Assembly: GCF_021032705.1 (NCBI RefSeq)
Contig: NZ_JAHVXI010000003.1
Location: 248,001 to 312,000 of the forward strand
Origin: Psychroserpens luteolus
Lineage (GTDB): Bacteria; Bacteroidota; Bacteroidia; Flavobacteriales; Flavobacteriaceae
Direction of reading: 5' to 3'
DNA length: 64,000 nt
In this document: positions 58,411-64,000 of the stretch, in pieces
Position numbering within the stretch: the stretch's first letter is position 1
Layout: every line of letters begins with the position of its first letter
Notes under the pieces: generated by a model
What the model was told of the DNA's origin: nothing
Seen by the model: only the letters and a program-made list of their open reading frames with translations
Database searches by the model: none
Translations under genes and position numbers: made by a program

Positions 58411-58824
58411 TCAAATTAAATAAGTCTCGTCAATCTTGAAGATTTGCCTGACGACGAGTGGTGGTTTGTATTCTTCGTAAGAAGAAACATTATTATCTAA
58501 ACCTTCAAAAAGGTTAATATAGGTATGAACAAATGAAGCTATGAATACTTGTTGCTCAAACGTAATTTTGTCAAATTGCAATTGTAGTTCGTCTTGACCT
58601 TCAAATGCTAATTGTTCATCATCACAACAGTTTTTCTTTGTAATAGCACAACCTTCTGTTGATGGTTTGTCCATTTCCATACCGCAACCTTTAGCTTTTT
58701 GGAAAATAGCCGTTTCCACTAAAGTATCTCCACAATAATGCATATTCACAGCAAATGACATAGTAGAGAATAACACTACAAAAGCCATTATAAACGACAT
58801 TATTTTATGAGATATATGCTTCAT
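58411..58824 (-). CDS. HYC_CC_PP family small exported protein
   Basis: A 137-residue protein with an N-terminal signal helix (a second ATG at 58800 is an alternative start). It carries the family landmarks: MHYCGD (28-33), KKNCCDDE (63-70), and the late YKPPLVV. Extra Cys (GCGME, GCAIT) make eight potential thiols. It starts the cus cluster, 108 bp before cusA. No function is established; a periplasmic metal-binding helper is likely. Confidence 0.82.
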   Translation of the reverse strand: MKHISHKIMSFIMAFVVLFSTMSFAVNMHYCGDTLVETAIFQKAKGCGMEMDKPSTEGCAITKKNCCDDEQLAFEGQDELQLQFDKITFEQQVFIASFVHTYINLFEGLDNNVSSYEEYKPPLVVRQIFKIDETYLI

Positions 58825-58832
58825 AACGACTA

Positions 58833-58840
58833 CAAAGGTA
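58833..58840 (-). promoter_or_regulatory. Probable -7 box of the cus operon
   Basis: On the minus strand TACCTTTG matches TAnnTTTG exactly, just 8 bp before the 58824 ATG. The leader would be only a few bases unless the internal ATG at 58800 is used. The -33 element is not clear. Confidence 0.45.
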
Positions 58841-58889
58841 TTAAATTTTTAATTAATGTCATTTTTGCTTAACAGAAGTTTAAATTACA

Positions 58890-59939
58890 TTATTTCATAC
58901 TTAAATCTATATTTTCACTTAAAATAGCTTCTAAATGTGAAGGCATTTTATAATTAGTTAGGACTTCACCAGTTTTTATATTAATCCAATCTGCTGAACT
59001 TATGTCGTATTCCCATTCATTATATTCGGTGAGTAGTTTAGCAGGCATTTGTTTTTTATCATTTTGCTTCGGTAAATTGAAACCAAATCGATCAAATATG
59101 CGCTTACCCTTCATAGCTGTGAGAATTGTATTTAAGGCTTTAATGTATATCTGAGTAGTATCTTTTTGATTCTTTCGTTTTTTTAAATCTGGTTCTGTAA
59201 ATATTTTGCTTCCATATTTAATTATTTCAATGAGTCCTGATTCTAAATTATTTACTTTTTGAATATTTTGAGCAGGTCTTCTAGCAAATTTTGGTGTCCA
59301 TAATTTTAGCCATTCTGAAAGTAAAACCTCAGCGATTTCTTTGTCTTTTGTGATAATATGAAAATGAGGATTGTATGTTCTTTTAATAGGATTGAAATTA
59401 CATTCTAAAGACCTTATGCCTATTAGTTTTTTACCCTTTCCTCTTTGATAACGTTTACGATGTTTTTCAGTTATTCTTTGAAAACCCTGAATAAATTTCT
59501 TTATGTATAATGATAAGTTACCAGCTTTACAAGATTTTACCGTTAAGGTTAAGAAATAAGGTGTTTTCCACTCTTTCAAAACCACATGATACTTATTAAT
59601 CATTTCAGCCTTTCTAATACTACAGCATAATGTACAAAATCTATTCTTACAGTATTTTCCATAAAGTCTATCATCCGCTGTAAACAAGTTTTGCTGGCAG
59701 TAATAAGTATTCCAATACGATTTTTCTAATTCTGGTTCACCTTCTTTCTGTGCAATATCAATTAGCTTTAACATCATTATTTGCGTAATGGTTTTGCGTT
59801 TTGCTCTTCCTTTTAAGGCATCTCTTTTGTTGAGGTCAGAACCTTCTCCATTGACTATGACATTGTTTTGTCCTGTTTTGTTTGTCCTACTTTCTGCTAA
59901 TGTATAGATTTCTCTATCCCCAAACTTTTCTAATCCCAT
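58890..59939 (-). CDS. rep: Rolling-circle replication initiator (protein Rep, Rep_1-like)
   Basis: A 349-residue HUH-type endonuclease. Motif 1 is YFLTLTV (128-134). Motif 2 is NPHFHIIT (190-197) with the metal-binding His192 and His194. Motif 3 is IIKYGSK (239-245) with candidate nicking Tyr242. A Cys cluster (YCKNRFCTLCC, Cys97/102/105/106) could form a zinc finger, as in Rep proteins of small plasmids. On an integrated element it probably drives rolling-circle replication after excision. It follows the helix-turn-helix gene by 11 bp. Confidence 0.85.
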   Translation of the reverse strand: MGLEKFGDREIYTLAESRTNKTGQNNVIVNGEGSDLNKRDALKGRAKRKTITQIMMLKLIDIAQKEGEPELEKSYWNTYYCQQNLFTADDRLYGKYCKNRFCTLCCSIRKAEMINKYHVVLKEWKTPYFLTLTVKSCKAGNLSLYIKKFIQGFQRITEKHRKRYQRGKGKKLIGIRSLECNFNPIKRTYNPHFHIITKDKEIAEVLLSEWLKLWTPKFARRPAQNIQKVNNLESGLIEIIKYGSKIFTEPDLKKRKNQKDTTQIYIKALNTILTAMKGKRIFDRFGFNLPKQNDKKQMPAKLLTEYNEWEYDISSADWINIKTGEVLTNYKMPSHLEAILSENIDLSMK

Positions 59940-59950
59940 ATTGTAATTGA

Positions 59951-60226
59951 TTATGATCGTTTGTATTTAAGAGATTTTACTTCTTGCAAAGACTCATCAA
60001 TATCACTTCGTTTTATAAGTAAAATTCTACCTACTTTTTTAGCAGTGATATAACCACGTTTTATGTAATTGTGAATAGACTGTTCTGAAACCTTAAGAAG
60101 TTCGGCGGTTTCTTTTACTGTTAGGTTTTCGGTTTTTTCTTCTTCTATTGGTTTATGTTTTATTTCCAATAAAAGAGTTTCGATGTTTGACAATCTTTCA
60201 CTGATTGTCTCAAATGGGTTGCTCAT
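59951..60226 (-). CDS. Helix-turn-helix DNA-binding protein (excisionase-like)
   Basis: A 91-residue protein from the ATG at 60226 (an upstream TTG would add nine residues). An N-terminal coiled-coil-like stretch (ETISERLSNIETLLLEI) precedes a MerR/excisionase-type helix-turn-helix: LTVKETAELLKVSEQSIHNY and GRILLIKRSDIDE. It is expected to act as an excisionase or as a repressor of its own operon. It is co-oriented with rep, 11 bp apart. Confidence 0.87.
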   Translation of the reverse strand: MSNPFETISERLSNIETLLLEIKHKPIEEEKTENLTVKETAELLKVSEQSIHNYIKRGYITAKKVGRILLIKRSDIDESLQEVKSLKYKRS

Positions 60227-60250
60227 AACAAATCGTTTTATAATTTGATA

Positions 60251-60258
60251 CAAACATA
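60251..60258 (-). promoter_or_regulatory. -7 promoter box of the helix-turn-helix/rep operon
   Basis: TATGTTTG on the minus strand fits TAnnTTTG and lies 24 bp upstream of the ATG at 60226. A TTA is 17 bp upstream at the -33 position, inside the dyad at 60277-60307. Confidence 0.55.
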
Positions 60259-60276
60259 ATTTGGGATTGATGAGGT

Positions 60277-60307
60277 AACTATAATGTAACGGTTACCACT
60301 TATAGTT
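60277..60307. promoter_or_regulatory. Hyphenated dyad upstream of the helix-turn-helix/rep operon
   Basis: Outer arms AACTATAA (60277-60284) and TTATAGTT (60300-60307) are perfect inverted repeats; between them is GTAAC-G-GTTAC (60286-60296), a second perfect dyad. It borders the -33 region of the operon promoter. No U-tract follows, so it is not a typical terminator. An operator or a rolling-circle origin are both possible. Confidence 0.55.
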
Positions 60308-61346
60308 ATCTATTCTTTGTTTTAGCTTCTTTTAATTCTAAAAGTGCAATGCTTTTAGCTTTTGAAAAATCTTTAAGCATAGTATTAGCGACAAAATCTA
60401 TATGAGAAACTTTATTTTTAGCAACTCGATTTGTTCTATGATGGGCTATAAAATTGTATTCTTTTTGAAAATACTTAGTCGTAGTATTAATACTTTCTTT
60501 TCTGATTAATTCAGCTATAGCCTTCACTTTCCCTTCTGGATGATTTTCAAAATAACCAAAATCACCACTTTGTTGCAAATAATAATAGTAAAGAGCATAT
60601 TGAGGAATAGAAACTTTATTTTCTGTATTAGATATCTTTATAGATTTCAGTTTGTTTTTTCTATCCTCTATAAATATCTTCTCCTTATAATATCGCAATT
60701 TACTTTCAAAAAATTCTGTCTGCAATTCTAAATAATTTTCATCTACTTTCTCTAGAACTTTGTTTTGTAGCCCTTGCTCCGTTAAACTATCCAAACTTTC
60801 ATTAATAATTTTATAAGCGGTTAACGTTTCAGAACGAGAAAACATTTGGGAAAGAGACAAAAATCCAGCATTCAAAGCATACCTACTAATAAGATCCAAA
60901 TCAAAATACATTTTACCTTCATTCTCTATAAACTTAAGGCAGTTGAAAAAATTTACAGTTAACTTTTGAAGATTCTCTTTATCATTATAAATAAATCTGT
61001 TTTGAAAAACTATACTTATGAATTCGTTTGAAGCAATAACATATGTTAATTGCATCTGCATAATATATTTTTGACACAATTTAAATCCTTTGTCGGTAGT
61101 CTCTCCTAAACAATATTTACATTTTGATTTCCTATCATTAGGCAACGATTTGTCCATTGCTTGTTCAAATGCTCTGTATGCTATTTTATAATTCTTTTCA
61201 GAACCTAAAAACTCAGTTAAGTAATATCTATGATTCTTCTCGTTCAGCTTTCTCTGATATTCCTTTTGTTCTGGTGAAAATTCAATAAAAGTGATTTTTT
61301 CATCCTCTTTCATATTAATCTCAAACCCAATCTCTTTTCTTGTCAT
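60306..61346 (-). CDS. Unknown protein of the integrative element
   Basis: A 346-residue soluble, Lys-rich, helical protein I do not recognise. A Cys cluster CKYCLGETTDKGFKLC (77-92) resembles a zinc knuckle. There is no signal peptide or membrane segment. Its start overlaps the integrase stop by one base, so it is translated from the integrase transcript. A role in integration, excision or maintenance is inferred from position only. Confidence 0.72.
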   Translation of the reverse strand: MTRKEIGFEINMKEDEKITFIEFSPEQKEYQRKLNEKNHRYYLTEFLGSEKNYKIAYRAFEQAMDKSLPNDRKSKCKYCLGETTDKGFKLCQKYIMQMQLTYVIASNEFISIVFQNRFIYNDKENLQKLTVNFFNCLKFIENEGKMYFDLDLISRYALNAGFLSLSQMFSRSETLTAYKIINESLDSLTEQGLQNKVLEKVDENYLELQTEFFESKLRYYKEKIFIEDRKNKLKSIKISNTENKVSIPQYALYYYYLQQSGDFGYFENHPEGKVKAIAELIRKESINTTTKYFQKEYNFIAHHRTNRVAKNKVSHIDFVANTMLKDFSKAKSIALLELKEAKTKNR

Positions 61347-62620
61347 TAATTTAATTGTTTTAAAGGTACATCATCCATTTTCCACACGGTTTGCATGAAA
61401 TCTTTTTTCTCTTCATTATTCGGCTTATAATACTTATTAAAAACCTCCAGACTTCTATGCCCTGTATAACTCATTATTACTTTATCTGGAATCTTCTTAT
61501 TCTTCATAACGGTTATAAAACTTCTTCTTGCTGTGTGCGATGATATTCTTTCATACAAAGGGTGAAATTGCTCAATAATATCTTTTCCTATCTTAATCGT
61601 CTTTTTAATCTCTTCTACGTAGCCCAAGTGCTGAAAAACTTCTTTGATATAATCATTAAATTTTTGATTAGAGATTTTTGGTAATTTGTAATCGTACTTT
61701 TTAAGCACGTATCTAGAAAAATCATTAAGAGGGACTTCTAAAGTCTTATCATTATTTTTTTCATCTCTCACTTTAATAATTCCGTTTTGAATATCCCTCT
61801 TTTGCACCTTAGAATAGTTGCTATACCTCATCCCTGTAGCACAACCAAATACGAATAAATCTCTTACCTTCTCTAATCTTTCATTTTTGCTTAAATCATA
61901 TTCAAAAAGTTCCTGTACCTGTTCTAAGGTCAATGCTATCTCATCGGTTTGCTGAGGTTTTGGTGCTTTGAACTTCTGAAAGTCCGTTTTGTAAGTATGG
62001 TTATTTTCTAAAGCCCAATAAAGGAAAGTCTTAAATAAGCCTACATTTCTACGAAGTGTATTTGCTGAATGCTTTTTATTACTAACACAAAAATTTATGA
62101 ATGAGTTATAAAATACTTTGTTAATTTGATTGAAGTGAATTTTATTATTTCTGTTTTGCTGAAAATCAAAAAGCAACTTCTTATTATACTCATAACGCTT
62201 AATAGTTGTTTGCGAGTTGGCATCTTCAGTATAATCATTCTTTTTATCAGTTAGAAACAACTCATAAACTTCAAAGAATTTGTTTGATATTGATTTTGTA
62301 CGCTTAAATTCAACATTAAAATCATCTTTAATATCAGATATTATAATCTCTCTGTTTGCCAATTTGTAATTCTGTATCGTATCTGAAAAAAAATTAGAAT
62401 AACGGTCTAATTGTCGCTTAATGACACGATGCTTATTAGCTCCATTAGTTCTTCCGTTGAGGTCGTTCGGTTGTTTATTTACAAAATCCCATTCATCTGG
62501 ATGGATAGTTTCTCCTGTAGAGTAGACAAATTTACGCCCTTCGTCTTTAAAATAGGCTGAAAACAAAATAAGTGTTTCTTTATCAGCATTGGGTTCTTTA
62601 AGATTGAATGTACTTCTCAT
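61346..62620 (-). CDS. int: Tyrosine site-specific integrase
   Basis: A 424-residue phage-integrase-family recombinase. An arm-binding N-terminus and SAM-like core-binding domain (about 110-210) precede the catalytic domain: Arg265 in ATGMRYSNYSK, His362 and Arg365 in SHTARRSF, His388 in YTGHRS, and Tyr397 (or 398) in FNKYYKP. It lies 150 bp inside the right end and reads away from attR. It should integrate and excise the element at tRNA-Ser. Confidence 0.95.
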   Translation of the reverse strand: MRSTFNLKEPNADKETLILFSAYFKDEGRKFVYSTGETIHPDEWDFVNKQPNDLNGRTNGANKHRVIKRQLDRYSNFFSDTIQNYKLANREIIISDIKDDFNVEFKRTKSISNKFFEVYELFLTDKKNDYTEDANSQTTIKRYEYNKKLLFDFQQNRNNKIHFNQINKVFYNSFINFCVSNKKHSANTLRRNVGLFKTFLYWALENNHTYKTDFQKFKAPKPQQTDEIALTLEQVQELFEYDLSKNERLEKVRDLFVFGCATGMRYSNYSKVQKRDIQNGIIKVRDEKNNDKTLEVPLNDFSRYVLKKYDYKLPKISNQKFNDYIKEVFQHLGYVEEIKKTIKIGKDIIEQFHPLYERISSHTARRSFITVMKNKKIPDKVIMSYTGHRSLEVFNKYYKPNNEEKKDFMQTVWKMDDVPLKQLN

Positions 62621-62632
62621 AACTTTTTATCA

Positions 62633-62654
62633 GTTGACAGAATCGTTGACAATA
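62633..62654 (+). repeat. Right copy of 22-bp end repeat (candidate integrase arm site)
   Basis: GTTGACAGAATC followed at once by GTTGACAATA; 21 of 22 positions match 35515-35536. It lies between the integrase start codon and attR, 116 bp inside attR, overlapping the integrase leader. Confidence 0.75.
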
Positions 62655-62760
62655 AAGTTATGATTTAATAATGTTTTAACTACAATTAGTTATAAACACT
62701 TTTCAACAATATATTGATTTTTAGCATTTTAAATTAAATATGATATATTAACAAATAAAA

Positions 62761-62787
62761 GGTTCAAATACCTCTTTCTCCGCAAAA
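62761..62787 (+). repeat. attR: duplicated tRNA-Ser 3' end, right boundary
   Basis: Matches 35448-35474 at 25 of 27 bp, ending with the exact 17-bp core. The two mismatches are on the element side of the core, as expected if the left part comes from the element's attP. Confidence 0.9.
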
Positions 62788-62788
62788 G

Positions 62789-62814
62789 AAACCCACAATG
62801 AAAATTGTGGGTTT
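62789..62814 (+). terminator. Displaced original terminator of tRNA-Ser
   Basis: An 11-bp stem (AAACCCACAAT / ATTGTGGGTTT) around a GAAA tetraloop, then TGTGTTTT. It directly follows the attR core, the position of the tRNA terminator before insertion. It now lies 27 kb from the tRNA. Confidence 0.8.
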
Positions 62815-62922
62815 TGTGTTTTCTGTAGCCTATGAAGTTTACTTCAAGGAAACTCAAAACCTAACAAGCGAAGCTTAGTAAGGGTTTTTTGTTTTTAAGA
62901 AGGGTCATAGTAATTGGGAGTT

Positions 62923-63339
62923 CTAATCATTCAAAGCTCCTTGAATAATCCATTCTTCAATTTTTTGTATTTCAAAATTAGATAAACCATCACCAATTGG
63001 TGGCATTTGTTGACCAAAGACACCATCATCAATTATTTTATGCCAAAGTACAGAATTTTCAATACTGAAAGGTTCAATTCTTAGGTTGGGCGCATAATTA
63101 GTAGAGCTAACGTTTATCAATAAATCATAGCTCATTCCGTCTCTTAAATCCAATCCAGTAGGATGATTTTGATTATGACATTGAATACAATGATTGGTAA
63201 ATATTGGTTGAATATCTGCTGAAAAACTAACTTCAAATGGCTCATCAGTTTCAATAAATATTGGCCCTTCTTCTGCGCTACATGATACTAAAATAATAAT
63301 GCAGGTGACTATTGTAAAAAAATTTCTAATTGCTTCCAT
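62923..63339 (-). CDS. Small c-type cytochrome lipoprotein
   Basis: A 138-residue lipoprotein (lipobox LVSC). It has one haem motif CIQCH (in NHCIQCHNQNHP) and a distal Met in GQQMPPIGDGLS, the Met-Pro-Pro signature of planctomycete/Bacteroidetes cytochromes c. It is a periplasmic electron carrier or terminal cytochrome domain. Its start overlaps the DUF5777 stop by 14 bp, so the pair is translationally coupled. Confidence 0.87.
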   Translation of the reverse strand: MEAIRNFFTIVTCIIILVSCSAEEGPIFIETDEPFEVSFSADIQPIFTNHCIQCHNQNHPTGLDLRDGMSYDLLINVSSTNYAPNLRIEPFSIENSVLWHKIIDDGVFGQQMPPIGDGLSNFEIQKIEEWIIQGALND

Positions 63340-64000
63340 TTCTAAACGTTCTTTTAATATTAAACCCGATTACCAGCTTTCCTTTTGTATAGTCTAAAGG
63401 AGACGAATAGAAAAGATTTTGAGGTATAATTTGATTACTCGAGACAATAAATATTTGAAACGCATGACCTGCAGTTCCAATTTCATAACCTAGTGCAATG
63501 GGGTCTTTAAAATCATTAACTCTATTATTAAATTTTGTAGTATATTCAAAAATAATTGAGGAGGTAACACCTGTTTTGTACCGACCGCCAATAGTTGCTC
63601 CAAACAATAGATTATCATTATCTAAAGGCACTAAATTCTTATAAATAATCGTCGGACTAAAGATTGCGGAGAACTTCTCATTAATTTTTTTTGAAACTAT
63701 AATTTGAGTATTGTAGGCAATCCGATGCGCAAATGTGTATTCGAAAGGGGTTACTCCATCAACAAAAAATTCATTCGGACTAACCTCTGGAAAATCTCTT
63801 GATGATATACCTGCATTAAAGTATAATGCTATTGACACTGGGACTTTCTTGATTTTTTGTCTTAGCAATTTATATTTGGCTTCAAAATCGTAAACTTTAT
63901 CAATTTTAGTTCGCCCTATCCCAAATTGAAGTCGGTCAGATAAGGCAAAAGTAAAACCAAATCGAATATTAGCCGAACCATCAAATCCAAGGAACTCTTG
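63326..64000 (-). CDS. DUF5777 outer-membrane beta-barrel protein (5' end outside window)
   Basis: The frame is open to the right edge, giving 224 visible residues; the codon at 63868 is an internal TTG, not the start. Alternating hydrophobic strands (FGFTFALSDRLQFGIGR, TIGGRYKTGV, VIGFNIKRTF) suggest a beta-barrel, matching DUF5777. Such genes commonly accompany small cytochromes in this phylum. Function unknown; the upstream end is missing. Confidence 0.8.
   Translation of the reverse strand, partial: QEFLGFDGSANIRFGFTFALSDRLQFGIGRTKIDKVYDFEAKYKLLRQKIKKVPVSIALYFNAGISSRDFPEVSPNEFFVDGVTPFEYTFAHRIAYNTQIIVSKKINEKFSAIFSPTIIYKNLVPLDNDNLLFGATIGGRYKTGVTSSIIFEYTTKFNNRVNDFKDPIALGYEIGTAGHAFQIFIVSSNQIIPQNLFYSSPLDYTKGKLVIGFNIKRTFRNGSN

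Larger units (their letters stand above)
35458..62787. mobile_element. Integrated metal-resistance element in tRNA-Ser(UGA), about 27.3 kb
   Basis: Bounded by direct repeats of the tRNA-Ser 3' end. It carries a tyrosine integrase beside the right end, a helix-turn-helix/excisionase-like gene, a rolling-circle-type Rep and about 18 metal-resistance genes, all on the minus strand. No type IV secretion, MOB relaxase or coupling-protein gene is seen, so it fits a mobilizable or plasmid-like integrative element better than a self-transferring ICE. The tRNA stays intact because the element restores its 3' end. Confidence 0.88.
62621..62922. other. Gene-free stretch spanning the right end of the element
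   Basis: Contains the integrase leader with the right 22-bp repeat (62633-62654), about 105 bp of very A/T-rich sequence, attR (62761-62787) and the displaced tRNA terminator (62789-62814). The last about 100 bp before the cytochrome stop hold no recognisable gene or strong hairpin. Confidence 0.8.

Noticed and set aside
35555-62620. CRISPR array, toxin-antitoxin or phage-defence genes in the element
   Set aside because: No spaced short repeats, no Cas, restriction, retron, CBASS or toxin-antitoxin-like proteins were recognised; all cargo is metal handling plus one methyltransferase without a restriction partner.
63326-63868. Start of the DUF5777 gene at the TTG at 63868
   Set aside because: The same frame continues open with beta-barrel-like sequence to the window edge, so the true start lies outside the window.

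Overview
The window looks like chromosome from a low-GC (by eye about one third G+C) member of the Flavobacteriaceae, probably a marine-type genus; I cannot name the genus. Support comes from Bacteroidetes-style promoter boxes (TAnnTTTG) in front of several genes, lipoproteins whose lipid cysteine is followed by a Ser/Asp-rich stretch, a type IX secretion sorting domain on a GH16 glucanase, an exported PNGase F-like glycoamidase, and a gene set (RibBA with a decayed C-terminal half, DUF2911, DUF5777, MiaE) typical of that group.

Positions 1-35.5 kb are ordinary chromosome with short mixed-strand operons. In order: a UvrD/PcrA helicase; an exported M20 amidohydrolase, an unknown one-helix membrane protein and an FMN glutamate-synthase-like protein; a small membrane-anchored protein; an M1 aminopeptidase and patatin pair; a PNGase F-family lipoprotein; RecG; a DUF2911-TPR protein; MiaE with a TlpA-like protein; a second thioredoxin-fold lipoprotein; PheT; an ammonium transporter; a PAP2 phosphatase; Tpx with a diacylglycerol kinase; FtsK-LolA-LptF/G; RibBA; a secreted GH16 glucanase; a DegT aminotransferase with a redox-dead thioredoxin-fold protein; a nitroreductase; and tRNA-Ser(UGA).

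Positions 35,458-62,787 are an integrated mobile element of about 27.3 kb inserted at the 3' end of tRNA-Ser(UGA). It is bounded by a 17-bp exact repeat of the tRNA end (27 bp with two mismatches). Just inside each end lies a 22-bp direct repeat with two GTTGACA heptamers, a good candidate for integrase arm sites. All its genes read on the minus strand. From right to left they are: tyrosine integrase, an unknown CxxC protein, a helix-turn-helix protein, and a rolling-circle-type Rep; a copper/silver module (HYC/CC/PP protein, CusA, CusC, an acetolactate-decarboxylase-like lipoprotein, an HMA-AraC fusion regulator, an HMA-MauE membrane protein, a CPH-type CopB ATPase, a DUF2911 lipoprotein, a PepSY protein, a CusB adaptor with DUF3347); a stray SAM methyltransferase; and a zinc/cadmium/cobalt-type module (HMA lipoprotein, second HYC-like protein, a CzcA-TolC fusion, CzcB adaptor, Fur-family regulator, DUF3703 protein, CPC-type ATPase).

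Beyond attR the chromosome resumes with the displaced tRNA terminator, then a small c-type cytochrome lipoprotein and a DUF5777 outer-membrane protein that runs off the right edge. The most noteworthy material is in the element: a metal-resistance cargo joined to an integrase plus rolling-circle Rep backbone, with several unusual domain combinations.
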